Assembly (NCBI GenBank): GCA_029168955.1
Contig: JAPDOI010000009.1
Location: forward strand, 124,001 to 188,000
From: Aplectana chamaeleonis
Taxonomy: Eukaryota > Nematoda > Chromadorea > Rhabditida > Cosmocercidae
Direction of reading: 5' to 3'
Length of the DNA stretch: 64,000 nt
The notes below the pieces were generated by a model. That model saw only the letters and a list, made by a program, of their open reading frames with translations. It searched no databases and was not told where the DNA came from. Of this stretch, positions 52,850-64,000 are shown one piece after another. Position 1 is the first letter of the stretch, and every line of letters starts with the position of its first letter. A program made the position numbers and the translations under genes.

Positions 52850-52985
52850 CATTTTGGAGTAAAATTTACCACTGCCGATCGCGTGCGTGTGAACGCGCAT
52901 GCTGCATCTCCTTCTTTCTAACACTTTCTCGCTAAGTCTATCCTCGCTCCGCGCAGGCACGCGAAGGAAGAAACAACAACGACAG
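52850..52985 (-). repeat. Dispersed 140-bp repeat, copy 3 of 3
   Basis: The reverse complement matches 26033-26170 and 30550-30690. Confidence 0.6.
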
Positions 52986-53159
52986 TTTCTGGAAAAGAAT
53001 GCGAAATTCACCAAATTTTAGAATTTCCTCATTTTTGTTTTGTTGCTAAAGTTTAGTTCTCAGAAGACCTAAATGTCCAACCACTCACGATTGATTTGGT
53101 GGTTTGGTGCTGAAAGAAAATAAAGATTTTGTTGATTTTTGAGTATTGACTTCCTAAAC

Positions 53160-53345
53160 CCCATACTGTACTTGAGCGAACTGCATCTCTTTCAAATGAT
53201 CGAGTTTTCGAATAAGTCGAAAACCATACTTTTTAAATGGTCAGGTTTGCGAATGAGTCGAAAATAAATTTGTAATTGATTTACTTCTCCGAGTAAGTCG
53301 AGAATCACGTTACTCAAATGATCGACTTTTTCAAATGAAAAAAAT
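53160..53345 (+). repeat. Degenerate tandem repeat (CAAATGATCGA / GAATAAGTCGA)
   Basis: Three or four diverged units of about 55 bp alternating a TCAAATGATCGA-like word and a CGAATAAGTCGAAAA-like word. Confidence 0.55.
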
Positions 53346-53749
53346 ATACTTTCGCGATCTTTTTAAAAAACCATTGACCCTTCCATTTAGCGATCTGAGC
53401 GGTACACGAGGACGGAGAGCAAAATAAAGTCCTTTGTTTCCGCAGCCGCTCAGTTACATCCGCGCATCTTTAGAAAATAAGAAGCCAGAAAAGAATAACT
53501 GGAGCAGAATACCTGAAAGAGAATTCACATGGAGATCATTCACGATTTAGGGATATGAATGAATGAAACTAAAAAAATCGATGCCTCCAGAGTCTAGCGA
53601 TTACAGTTCAGCGGGGCAATGGTCCTGACGTAACACCTGAAAAGAAGACATTTGGAGCGGGGCGGGGCGTGAAAATGTTGGACCGGGAATCCCGAGGCAA
53701 TCATAGAATCAAATCTCATCTAGAAGGTCGTCAAACCTTTTGAAATCTC
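53346..53749. other. No gene recognised
   Basis: Unique sequence without exon signals. Confidence 0.4.
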
Positions 53750-54065
53750 TTCAAAATTCACCAAGGGGATATGCTCCGTTGAGGTACGAGGTAGCGGTCT
53801 GCCTGACCCTGGCTAATTTCAATACTCTAAGAGTTTTGGAAATAGCCGCGAAATAGTCCACCAGGCACCGCAGCGGCTCCTGATAGGCAATTTCTCGGCT
53901 ACTTTCCGGCTTTTCACGAAATCGACAAGGAATGGCCGAGAAATAGCTGAGAATTGACCGAGAAATAACGATAAGTAGCCAAAGGTAGCCAAGACGCACA
54001 AGCACGCTCATACCAATCAGTGGACGAAGGGCTACAAAGACCCGCTTTTGAAAATTTTTCAAGTC
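53750..54065 (-). repeat. GCGAGC-type repeat relative
   Basis: Shares GTGAAAAGCCG, CTGGTGGRCTATTTCGC and the CTCTAAGAG edge with 8200-8400 in the opposite orientation. Confidence 0.6.
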
Positions 54066-54469
54066 TCAGCTTCGAAATGAGCACATTGCACTAACCAAAA
54101 AAAACATGCTCTCCCAATTTCGACCTCCTCAGCCCTTTCTAGTGGCTTCTTGAATAGAACGGCGTGTGAGTTAATGCATACTGCTCCTCTACCCTTTTAT
54201 AGCCCGTTTGTTATTAGCGTGTGTTATCATTCGTTATCATGTTTTTTTTTCAAGAATGGCTATGGTGGCCCGACGTCCAAAATGATCGGTATGAGCGTTA
54301 TAATCCAAGACGCAGCCGTCGCGGGCTCGCCGAGCCACCATCTGGGGCCGCCAGCGGTTGGGTGGGGCCTCCAGAGTCCGAGAGAGGTCCAAGTACCTCA
54401 ACCTTGGGTAATTGAACCGACGGGAGAGCTGACATCTTAATCATGCCTCTATAATGCGTCGTAAACTTA

Positions 54470-54665
54470 CCTGGAGAGCAGTATTTTCAGCCTATTTTGC
54501 GGCTAACATTATTTGGCGGCTACTGCGCGGCGAGCATTATTTAGCGGCTACTTCGCGGCTCATTAACGGCGAGCATCATTTGGCGGATCTCTCGCGGCTA
54601 TCACGCGGCAAGCAGGAATTTCACGGCTATTTCGCGGCCAATTCTCGGCTGAAATTCTAAGAGTG
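54470..54665 (+). repeat. GCGAGCATTATTT repeat, copy near 54.5 kb
   Basis: Four or five degenerate units of GCGGCGAGCATTATTTAGCG ending CTAAGAGTG, like the copy at 17556-17740. Confidence 0.7.
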
Positions 54666-56854
54666 TGGGGGGGGATTACACAAATTGCGCAAATAAATTT
54701 CGATTCGTAAAGCCTTTCTCAGAAAATAGGAGCTCTTGAGAGCGGCAAACTTCTCCATTAAACGAAAATTACTCTTTTCTTGTGAATGAGTTCTTAAACA
54801 AGTAAAAAAATCCCAATTTTACAAATGATCAACTTCTTGATTTATCCGGTATCTCAACTTCTTGAATAATCGTCAAAATCAATCTAATAGAAGTCGACTT
54901 TTTCCATCAGATGATGAATCGCCCACTTGATTAGACCCAAGTAAACCACTTACAACATTCGAATAATAGATTCAAAGGTGATCAAGTTCCACAAGAACCG
55001 ACAAGAAGCATTAGATAGAGGAAGTTCTGAGTTTCAAACGCTCACATAAAAGCCAAGTTAAAGAAAAAATATTCTGAATCGAAAACGTTGCGAACTTATT
55101 TCTCAATCCAACATATTGGTATTTGATCATTTATGCAGAAAAAATAGACACTGTTGTCCTTTTTCTGCTAACGTTTCTTTCATGCATCGACTTCGACTCC
55201 TCGACAGTTTCCAATACGTGCTTCCTAAAGAACTCTCGAGCGCGAGCTCTGCATTGAACAAATGCTTGCAATCAATGCGGTACGCAAGTTCATCAGTTGG
55301 AGAAACGGTCCGCTCCGACCGTGTGTATGCCTTGCGTAGGCGTAATCCATTGCGTCGCAGCGCTCCGAACCCACGCACAGAGCTTTCATTGCTCGGTCTC
55401 ATCACAATCGCCGATGAGCAGTGTTGCCGCACTCTCCCTTCCCGATTTGCCTCCGTATTTGCCCGTAGTTTGTGCTCACTATCTCTACCTGGCTCAGTAT
55501 TCTTCCCATCGTGAACGCCATTCAAATGCCAAACTCAGCCCACCTGTCGTAGGTGGTCGGTCCAGTCGCTTTTCATTGAACTCCGTTTTCCCAGACAAAG
55601 GTGGAAAGGTGCTGAAATCACATAGAGTTAACTTTAGTGTAGTGAATGGACGGGGCTGCGGCGGTAGATCGACGAGCAATTATCTGCCCCACTCGAATTT
55701 CTGAAAATTGTATTACATTCGCCTTTGTAAGCAAACATTTCAATCCACCTTCAACGTTCATCTTTGAATAAGTAAAACAGGCTTCCTCGCCTCGCACACA
55801 TCAGCTGATCAGACTACTTTTTCCAGCTTTATTCCCTTTTTATCACTATTCAGGTCTTTTTCCAACATTGGGTAATAACTATATGTTATTCTCAGCAGGC
55901 GAGCTTTACAAAACCGGAAGAGCATAGAAAAAGGCTATGCTCAAAGAATGACATCAAAGTTATGGGCCAGTAACAGAAAACACAAAGCGCGTTTAAAGGC
56001 GGTGTTCACGATGGAAAGATTTCCGTTTTGTCGCAGAAACGCACGCCTCAACCTCGGTTAAGGGAAGGAAATAAGGAAGGACGACAAAAAACAGCCACGG
56101 AGTAGGTGAAAATGTGTGGACTACCCCACCCATCAGATCACCCGTCCACATCATGTCATACAAAAAAAGAAATTGCCGATGAGTCTATTCTCCTCTATGT
56201 CGAGGGATCCTAATGTTCAAGCATGCGCATTGGAACTCTCTTATTTTGAAAGGATTTTTAATAGAAGGAACATAAAAAAGGTCGACCATCTAACAAATTC
56301 GGAGCCAGTATCCATATCCGACGTTAAAAATTCGTTTGCACAGAAAAAACGAATTTTACGAAGGGGTTGAAATTGAATGTTTTAGGATCCTTCAACAGTT
56401 TTCTCCCTGGAAATCATATGTTTTGAGGAATCTCGCCCTTATTTCTCTCCATGTCGTGCACTTACCTGCACAAAGGCATTGAAAAATAAGATGTGATCTC
56501 TGTGTTTAGAGCGTTGAACGCATATGCGGGAGCGCTTGGGCATTCAAAGTAAAGCGGTGAGCCTTGGTGAAATATAACAAGTGATAAGAAGGTTCCGACG
56601 AAGAAGCCACTGCACTGCGCTGTGATAATCGAAACAGGAGTTAACTTGGAATAAACCAGAGTCTACCCATCAAAATTTTTTGAGCGTATTGAAAAGAATG
56701 CTTTTGAATTTGGCTCGAAATTCGAGTGTAGGGGTTAATGAGGGTGCTGGAACGAATCTGTGTTTGATTTTTCGAGATGCTGTGGTTTAATGTAGATTAC
56801 GGTAGGTGCCGTGCCTTCTTCTTCTTATCAGTCACAGCGAAGCTTCATCTCTTA
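54666..56854. other. No gene recognised; solitary element end at 55997
   Basis: AGGCGGTGTTCACGAT after TTAA at 55993-55996 is a left end without a partner. A GC-rich block (55240-55520) is open on both strands for about 130 codons, as expected for antisense-open sequence. 55600-55690 resembles 34522-34600. The GATTACGGTAGGTG motif family occurs at 56690-56820. Confidence 0.45.
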
Positions 56855-57005
56855 AGGCTCTTTCACACTTGCCCGACCGACGTCGGACGACTCGTTATCG
56901 AATGTGTAATATCCATCTACCCTACCCTATCCATGTTATCCATTTTAACTTATCAAATTTAATAACGAGTCGTCCGACGTCGGCCGGTAAACTATGAAAG
57001 GGGCT
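56855..57005. mobile_element. 151-bp MITE with TTA duplication
   Basis: Ends AGGCTCTTTCACACTTG and CTATGAAAGGGGCT; inner arms match better (GACGTCGGACGACTCGTTAT and its complement). TTA at 56852-56854 and 57006-57008. Confidence 0.8.
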
Positions 57006-57176
57006 TTAGGCGTAGCAAGGCAGCTAGAGCCTAGGCCGCTCATTTTGAGCCGGTCAAATCAAGGCTTATCGGGCTTATCATGCCGAAGTCTCCTTATCAT
57101 TGTTATATTTTGCCATCACCAACCGCTCCGATGCTTACACCGCCCGGACTCATCCTAGCAACCTAAGCTATGCATC

Positions 57177-58480
57177 TCACGGCTTGTTCCACATATCAAG
57201 AGCTGTCAGAGAAGTTGATCTAGCCAGGCATGAAAATAAATGAAATGAATCATGTCCTGTATTATGGCAGTCAGGACATTCGTCAGTGACCGACGAATCG
57301 ATCTTATGGACATACGCCTGAAAGGCAGTGTTCACGATAAAAATCGTTTTTCTGCTTTCCCGCCTATCTTGAAAACGGCCCCCTGCTGGTTCCAATGATG
57401 TCTCTGAAATCGTTCAAGACCTTCTGGCAACGGAGTTATGGTCCCTCAAAAATTGAGCTAAGGAAACGTGGTGGACGAGTTGTCTGAGGCTTGTAACTTC
57501 CGTCTTTTGCAGCCGATCTATGCGAGCTGACCTGAGTAAAGAGAGAAGCTGAGAATGAGGGGAAGAACGATGCTAAGGATTGGAAATCATTGCTCATCTC
57601 ACGATCTAGAGCATTCATTTGTTCACGTCTGTGGGCGTGTGTTGCGCTTTTGGGGTTTGCCTTGCGCTTGAAGTGGCAACTTCGGGCTCTTTTGGAGCTC
57701 TTCCTGACACGTTTTCATGCGTTCTTTCGACGTCAACGTTACAGTGTGCCCCTCCACTACCCATTCCTAGTGGAAACTGAAGCACATTTTTCATCGTGAA
57801 CACTGCCTTTAAGGTACGAGGATTGACTACAATGGAGACCCACCAGAAGACGCGAGAGCGTCTGTAAAGGTCTTCTTCGCTACCATCGATCTTGGGTGGC
57901 ACACCGCCGAGTATGAAATTAGGAGGGACACGGGAGAGGTACTCAGTGACGAATCTGGTGTGCTCCATTTGCAGCAGTCTCTTCCGTATACGCTCTGAGG
58001 TAGCCCATCTTTGACGATCAGCGGCAGAGATAGCGGCATGCAACGGTGTCCGTATAGTACGGGAGTGGGGATCGGATGTAAGGGAGGGGAATTTGGAATG
58101 TGTGACATTCTTGGATACACCAACATGGAACTGTTGTGACTGCAATTGACAGTGCTACTTTACAGGAAGAGTGCACATTCTTGATGTAGGTGGGATACAG
58201 GTGCGGACTTAGGTCAGCCAGTGATCACTCGCAGAGCTGAGTTCAGTGTTCGCTGAAGCTTGCTCCAGAAAGAGTCCGACAGGTGTCTTGACCAAATTGG
58301 AGCTTCATATTTTAGAACGGACTGTATAGTCGCCTTGTATGAGGCTCGCAAAACTTTCTTTGAGATACGCCATGTAGTGCCTGCCAGAGCACGGAGTGTG
58401 GTACTACGCGTGTAGGTCGCAGCACCTGGGATACGTGTGTTTTCGTGAAAACGTAGTAGGAGGGTCTAGGAACACCTAGT
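57177..58480 (-). pseudogene. CR1/jockey-like retrotransposon remnant, split by an element
   Basis: Reading minus from 58480: LRFHENTRIPGAA, then YKATIQSVLKYEAPIWSRHL, a stop, frameshifts, then RKRLLQMEHTRFVTEYLSRV (about 57995-57935), and after the insertion DECPDCHNTGHDSFHLFSC (about 57295-57235). Block order and spacing match the copy at 600-1250 and include a segment missing there. The AGGCAG-end element 57323-57808 lies between the last two blocks. Frameshifts and stops make it inactive. Confidence 0.82.
57323..57808 (+). mobile_element. AGGCAG-end element, subfamily 2, nested in a retroposon
   Basis: Ends AGGCAGTGTTCACGATAAA and TTCATCGTGAACACTGCCT; flanks TGAA and TTAA. The interior matches 10997-11470. 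Confidence 0.88.
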
Positions 58481-58805
58481 AGGAGAGGATGCCATTAAGG
58501 GGCAACAGCCACCTTAATAATTTGAAAATTGACAAATGGTGATCGCATCCGTATTCAGCACCCCGAATAACCCCCCGCATATAAATTGCCAAAACAAAGA
58601 TTAAAATCTGACCATACTATCGTGTACCCACCGCAACTCACCGCAAATCTCAAAATTTGATGAACGAACCTCGGATTTGTGTTAAGAGCCTCAAACGATA
58701 CCCAGAGAAGACATTCGAGCCGCATTTATTGCGGCGTTTCGGAACTCGGTAAAGTCGCATCCTGCCCTCATATTTTCCCCTGGTGGGATGTTTCGAACAA
58801 ATTAA
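58481..58805. repeat. Piece of a dispersed repeat family, otherwise no gene
   Basis: 58530-58700 (CAGCACCCCGAATAACCCCC, CCCACCGCAACTCACCGC) is a relative of 61030-61360 and 56690-56820. Confidence 0.45.
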
Positions 58806-59351
58806 GAACAATGTTCACCAGCAAAAACTGTAATCTAGTTTTTGATGTTTTTGAGTAGGTGAGTCCACGAAGTAGAGGTTCATAGGTAAAAGCCCCCGCA
58901 GAACCGTCTAATACAACAAAAAAAAACAGCGAAACAACCTCTGGAGTAAATAATTACGCCTGATTAGGGTGTTTCGGGACACTGCGGACAAAGCGTCAAA
59001 CCTAACGTCGGGAATGGTTTTGCGGTTCAAAATTCTTTGGGGAGTGACTTTGTCTTATGATTCTTACACCAAAAAAATCTTTAAAAAAAGATGGGCCGTG
59101 CATATGCTTGGATGTAAAAGTTCTGCGCAATAAAAAGTATTCAAAAATTTGACAACTGTTCCTCTGGTGAAACGAACGCACGACAACTGCAACATCACTT
59201 GGGGGTGATCCAATGGGTCGGCTTGTTCACGAGATTTTGATCCTTTTCCTGGATGTTTTACGTCTTTATTCCGTTCCCACTCTTCTTGGAGGGATCAAAG
59301 CTTACGTTACCGCCCAAAACGGGCAACTTTTTTTCATCGTGAACACTGCCC
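58806..59351 (+). mobile_element. AGGCAG-end element, subfamily 3, diverged ends
   Basis: The interior ACAAAGCGTCAAACCTAACG and AACGAACGCACGACAACTG matches 51328-51826. The right end ATCGTGAACACTGCC is good; the left end GAACAATGTTCACCAGC is diverged after TTAA. Confidence 0.78.
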
Positions 59352-60445
59352 CTGAGATTCGTCCATAGAGTTGTTACTGACTATATTCATCAAAACTTTA
59401 GACTATCTAGACGCATATTCGCAATACGTATTCCCATTTGAACACAACACACATATGTATTTATTTGAATTCTCTTATCTAAGATCATTTTTGTCTGGAC
59501 TCCATCTTCTAACTCCTACTTTGCCCACAACTACTTGATTTGAAGGCTCCATTCATCCGACTGTATAGTAGCCATAGTGCGTAAACTGGTTTTGTCGTTG
59601 GCATTATACTCGAGTTCATCGCGCGATGCATCTGTACAATGAGTGTAGCACTTCCGTACCAGTTTCGTGGATGTATTCTGGTTGTTTCGTCCTTCTAAGG
59701 ACTTGTTTACAGAGCCAGAACCAATGTGTTATCCTTACGTTCGACCACGAAGTGCGGACAGGTATGCTCTCTCTTACTTTCGTGAGTAGAACTGTTCTTC
59801 CGACGTCTATGGCAAAACATTTGCGCCGCAAAAAGAAAACCTCACCACTAGAAATGGAATAAGTAACTGCCCTAACGCCTTTTTCTTGACTGTCTGCTGA
59901 TCCTGCTCAAAAGCATAGTCATGAAGATTTCAGCATAATGTTATACTGCATAAATGTGACCTAAAACCTAGGTGTTGAAGTGGGCTAAAATTTTCGCCCC
60001 GCATTTGCTGTTTGTCTCCCTTGACCTGGTTAGCTGGCTTTTCCTTGGCACAAAAAATCAACGCCTCGAATCACGCAAAAAAAATCTCGGCATTTCTTGA
60101 TTTTGACACCTGTTGTACCCCCCCCCCTTCAGAACGCGCAGTACCCTTTCGAAAAGCAGGAAACGGATGCTTCCTGCTCATAATTGTGCTCAGCGCCCCA
60201 CACAACTCCAATGTGCAAATTTTGGGTGGAAGCACCTTTTGAGAACTTCGCACAGAGTGATAGCGTTTTTCGCGTGTGCTGATTTCCATTTGAGCGTTTA
60301 CATATGTCAATAAGGGTTCAAAAAGCGTCTGAGACAAATATTATAGATTTGGCTTAAATTCCACACATGCAGGTTATTTGGAGGCTAATCACGAATCCGA
60401 TGTTCATTTATCGATTTTTTTAGGTTTTCGACTGAATTCGTTTAA
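59352..60445. other. No gene recognised
   Basis: Short frames on both strands around 59616-59862 and 60071-60337 lack splice context. A C9 run lies at 60119-60127. Confidence 0.4.
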
Positions 60446-60943
60446 AGGCAGCAGACACGCTCGAAAAAGTTGTTGAGATAACTACGCTACTTGGGTCATA
60501 TGGCCCCTAGTAGAACGCTCACGCCGAAGGAAGTGTCAAAAACGAGTGGAAACTACTAAATTTCAGCAATGCAAATCGAAAATTTTCTGCAACCCCGCCC
60601 CTGAGCTTCTGCAACCCCGACCCAAAATCCCAACTCGTCCAGATTGAGAGTAGTAATACGGTCACTTTGGCGGGTTTTTTATGCTTCCAACGAGGTGAAC
60701 GTTCCAGTACACGCTGTAGGAGTATATCGGCTTCTCCATCTCAACCGTTTTGTTGCTAATATTCGCTGATTCAACAGCGCGCGGCAAAACTCGTCCACTT
60801 TGACCTGATAGCAAAATAACCGTTATTCCTCCATTTGTGGGCGCAGTCTTCGTCCGTTTTTTCGTCAGTTCCCAATACAACCAGATCCAAACCTTTGATT
60901 TTAGTCATGAAATCGATGCCATTTTTGAGCGTGTCTGTTGCCT
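60446..60943. mobile_element. AGGCAGCAGACACG element with TTAA duplication
   Basis: Ends AGGCAGCAGACACGCTC and GAGCGTGTCTGTTGCCT, with TTAA at 60442-60445 and 60944-60947. The TIR sequence beyond AGGCA differs from the AGGCAGTGTTCAC group, so it is a related but separate family. Confidence 0.87.
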
Positions 60944-61029
60944 TTAAAGCTCCCCATCGGGAGGAAAATTGGAGGGCAAACGCAACTTTAGACGATTTCC
61001 GTAATGCTAGCATAGATGTGGCCAAAACT

Positions 61030-61360
61030 GTTTCTCTGAGGGTTACATTGAGTGCTTAACACAAATCTTAAGTCTGCTTGTGAATTTCTGACAGATTATG
61101 GTAGATTACGGTGGGTGTACGGTGGTTGGGTCAAAGTCTCAGATTTGACTCAAAATTTGTATGCGTGGGTTAATCGGGGCGTTATATACAAATTTGATGT
61201 CCATTTGCGGATTTTTGAAATATTAAGGTAGGCTCTGCCTCCTAAATGGCGTGGTACCCACCGTGACCTACAGTAACACCCAAAACGTCTGCAGACGAAC
61301 TCCAGATTCATTTTCAGCACCCTGAATTACCCCTGCATACAAGTTTTGAGCGAAATATGG
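61030..61360. repeat. GGTGGGTGTACGGTGG dispersed repeat
   Basis: Relatives at 30890-31000, 56690-56820 and 58530-58700. Partly self-complementary: GGGTTAATCGGGGCG faces a CACCCTGAATTACCCC word. Confidence 0.5.
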
Positions 61361-61469
61361 AATTTTTAATCAAAACACCCCAAAAATGGTTACCTTTTCG
61401 CGAAGCTTGAGAAACGCTTATTACTTTTTGGAACCAGCAGCTCGTGACGAGATACTGCACAGTTTACAA

Positions 61470-62418
61470 TTGGGGGGACCGGAAAGTATTGTCGTTATAT
61501 TACGCTAAATACACTGTACTGGCTCTTGGATGGTCGACTAAGGTTGATAGGAACAATTCAGCCGTTCCACGATGGTGCGATACGGATTTGAATCCACTTC
61601 CGCCCTGAGTACGTAGTTGTCCAAAGCCCCATTCATAGCTGGTCGCTTTGACTTGTAGTCGAAGTGACCAACAATACTGCCGCGATCTGAAATCGCTGGT
61701 CGAAGCAATTTAAAATCGCTCCGTCCAGCGGTTTTAAGTCGTCGAGCGACTTGGTATCGCTCGTGGGGACGCAATTCCGCGTGAAACATGACAAAGATTG
61801 GTGGACAACGCCGCGAGATTGAGCGTGGAGTCTGCAATTTGGCGCCGAATACCCTACGTCTAAAGATTAAGGCTTAGTGGCTTCGACCAGCTATGAAATT
61901 CCAAAGTCGCTCGGCGATGCCGACTAAAACTGCAAATTGTTCCAACCCGTCGCGACTCTGTGCAAGATCTGTTGACGCGACGGGTTTTGTGACTGTTGGC
62001 AGTCCCGCGACTAGTCGAAGCGAGCGGGATTGAAGTGACTTAACGCCGATGCTGTTCCTCATCGATACGAGTCGAAAAGATCAAAACTACCCGATTTGAA
62101 CATAGAAAACACCTTTGGCATTTACGATTGTCAAATACATTTGGATAAACATTGCTAATGTTTTTGATAGCAACTGTCGAGTTACATCCCTTGTGAAACT
62201 CAAAAAGTACGCTATGCCGGATACGTACCTCTCCTGGTATTTGGCGGGTCATTTTAACCAAAATAGCGAAAAAATGTAATTCAATTGACTATAGCTAGGG
62301 AAGTCACTATAACCTCACAGTGTCTTTGGATGCCTCTGAACCAACCACGCAATGAGCTGGCAAATGACAATCAAGTATTGCCATGCGCAAAAACGACATT
62401 ACTTTCCGGTCCTCCTAA
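61470..62418 (-). pseudogene. Mariner transposon, internally deleted, with nested MITE
   Basis: Inverted ends share GGACCGGAAAGTA(A/T)TGTCG: 61471-61494 on plus and 62418-62395 on minus, where it starts TTAGG; TA follows at 62419-62420. A minus-strand frame from ATG 62261 reads RHSVLFEFHKGCNSTVAIKN, the helix-turn-helix of mariner transposases, then shifts frame and reads KSGSFDLFDSYR before a stop. After the inserted MITE, AEVDSNPYRTIVERLNCS (about 61545-61605) continues the DNA-binding region. The catalytic D,D34D part is absent. At about 540 bp net it is far short of a full mariner (about 1.3 kb). Confidence 0.87.
61622..62038. mobile_element. MITE nested in the mariner (GCCCCATTCATAGCTGG end)
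   Basis: Starts near GCCCCATTCATAGCTGGTCG and contains several GTCGAAGC / GCTTCGAC inverted words that fold extensively. CGACCAGCTATGAA recurs inverted at 61888-61901. The exact right boundary is uncertain; mariner homology resumes above about 62038. Confidence 0.6.
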
Positions 62419-62497
62419 TAGAAAACATTGTGCAAAAAACGCTACTTATAGGTGAAGTTCGGTTGTTTCCGATCTTTCGAAAATAGGGTTCAGTTAC

Positions 62498-62626
62498 CGT
62501 GTTGATTTCCAGCCGCCATCTATCAACCGTTGCATGCAACCATCCGTAGTGAAAGGTATTGTTGTTTTCACTGATCGGCCTTGTCCGTTCGACTGCGCGC
62601 CAGTAATCGCCATCGCTGACGTCCAT
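62498..62626 (-). CDS. Candidate first exon, unknown protein
   Basis: ATG at 62626 opens 43 codons (MDVSDGDYWRAVERTRP...) ending at a donor-like ACG/GTAACT. It is just outside the mariner's TIR. No partner exon found. Confidence 0.22.
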
Positions 62627-64000
62627 TCTCCCACATTCCTTCTTGTTTGCCTCCCCTGTTACGTGGTGATCGCTATGATATAATAAGAAACTATTAAACG
62701 TGAGTAGTTAATTCTTGTTTCTGTTTCCTTTCGTGAGGAATCGTGGTATTGTTCCGAATCGGGATATATAAATTAGGGCCCAGCAAGAGGCCTTTGACGC
62801 TACTCCACTTTTTACCATTTACATGTTTAACTGAAGTCAAATCCTCATAGCGACTTCAACCTTTCTATTCGATTTGTTTAGGTAGAAAATACTCAATTTT
62901 TTTCAAACTTAGAGGCAGCGTACGAGCAAAACCCATATCCGATTTTTTTCGCCATTTTGCCCAGTTATGCATACGAGGTTGTGATATACTGGGAATAGGA
63001 CACACAAATGCTCGAATTTCGGAGAAAAACTCGTTTTAAAATCCAGAAGCATTCGATTATCCTCTCAACGCCTATCTTGGTGTGTTATGTGTAATACACA
63101 AAAGTCAGAAATTTGAAGGCCTGAAGTGGTTTAGCACCCTGAGCTCCTATGGTGAACAAATTTTTTTGTCTTTCCAATTTTCAAAACTATCAAACAATCA
63201 GAAGTTTTCAATTCACTCGTTCGAATGCGGGAATTTCTTCGAATGTGGGCTCATCTTTCCCTAGTTGCCCCTAAAACTGTCGTGGCGCTTCTGTTCCTCG
63301 TGCTAGATGATCGACTGAGGAAACGCCTTTTTAGACCACAGAGCGGTTTTCACCGGCTATCGTATAATGAATACGATACATTGAGGTCTCAACCTTCGCC
63401 AATTATGTCTGTGCACTCGTTTCAAGCATTGCGATGGATTATAATGGAAAGAATATAATAAGGCTAACTGATTCCAACGCAAAATCAACAAAAATTATTA
63501 AATTTGAAAAAAACGGTCGAAATTATTATACTATTCAAAAAACTCGATTGTCTGGAATACCTACATAAGGTCCGTCTGAGTCAGACTGTCCGCCCACGCG
63601 GTCGGCGTGCGTGTCGAGCGACGTCGCGGAGACATTTTCGGTCTTGTAAACCGATTACCAGGAACGCTAGACCAACAGTGGATAATATTCCAGTCAGCTG
63701 TTTGGTCGTAATAATACTCGTCAAAAAATGTCTTTGTGACGGCCGCCTTTGTGTATGGCGCCCTATTTAACCCTATAAGATTTTTAGGAGATTTTTTTCT
63801 CACGACTTTTGGAGCCTCATAGAGGGGCGCTCTCCTTAGATCATGGTAGACAGTCGATTCGGGGGGGGGGGGGAGAGAACAAGGGGAGCTTGCTTTGCGG
63901 TTCTTCCCATGGTCTCCCCTCCGAGCATGATTAACGCGAAAACAAAGCCGCAATGTATACGGTGATGCAAATTGGCTTGTCTCCAGGCGGTTTCGCACTT
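62627..64000. other. No gene recognised
   Basis: A solitary end AGGCAGCGTACGAG at about 62914 belongs loosely to the AGGCAG group. A G12 run is near 63860. Frames on both strands at 63504-63998 overlap each other and have no splice or motif support. Confidence 0.4.

Noticed and set aside
55116..55525. 132-residue frames open on both strands
   Set aside because: Mutually antisense open frames in a GC-rich block, with no splice sites or motif.

Overview
The window looks like nuclear DNA of a parasitic, strongylid-type (hookworm-like) nematode. The one gene that can be assembled has nematode-style splicing: TTTTCAG-type acceptors, introns as short as 43-58 nt beside introns of several kb. Everything around it is a dense, nested mosaic of RTE and CR1/jockey-like retroposon remnants, a mariner remnant, and many short non-autonomous DNA transposons. 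The species assignment is inference. There are no operons, ribosome binding sites, CRISPR arrays, rRNA genes or convincing intact tRNA genes.

Coding content. A 13-exon plus-strand gene runs from 12484 to 35806. Its exon phases join without a break into a 1926-nt reading frame (641 residues plus stop). The predicted protein has a very lysine-rich N-terminal third, a proline-rich middle with repeated T-A-R/K-E motifs, and a non-repetitive C-terminal segment of about 100 residues. I do not recognise the family. About 92% of the gene is intron, and the long introns are packed with mobile elements. Four minus-strand stretches (5611-5817, 12074-12252 with 12311-12418, 42543-42890, 62498-62626) are only candidate exons.

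Layout. 1-5200: a CR1/jockey-like remnant (600-1250), a Tc1-like TIR element (1919-2648), and an RTE reverse-transcriptase pseudogene (2932-4681, minus) invaded by two MITEs. 5200-12450: a 2.1-kb fold-back element (5855-7986) inserted into an older repeat, a second fold-back (10802-11873), and candidate minus-strand exons. 12450-35900: the 13-exon gene and its element-filled introns, including a 3-kb hAT-like composite (19615-22592) that splits a tRNA-like repeat. 36000-48000: a near-perfect fold-back just past the gene, a 42-bp minisatellite that stays open as protein, nested MITEs, and ORFs of unknown meaning. 47878-48717: an ATTC microsatellite of about 840 bp. 48700-64000: more TTAA-flanked elements, a CR1/jockey-like remnant (57177-58480) and a deleted mariner (61470-62418), each broken by another insertion.

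Relationships. Two target-site classes dominate. Elements ending AGGCAGTG...CACTGCCT are flanked by TTAA or a close variant, and share ends across at least five unrelated interiors. Elements ending GGCC/GGCT...GGCC/AGCC carry 3-bp duplications (TAA, TGA, GAA), as in PIF/Harbinger. TA-flanked fold-backs and 8-bp-flanked hAT-like elements make up most of the rest. Many insertions are nested, so their relative order can be read directly.
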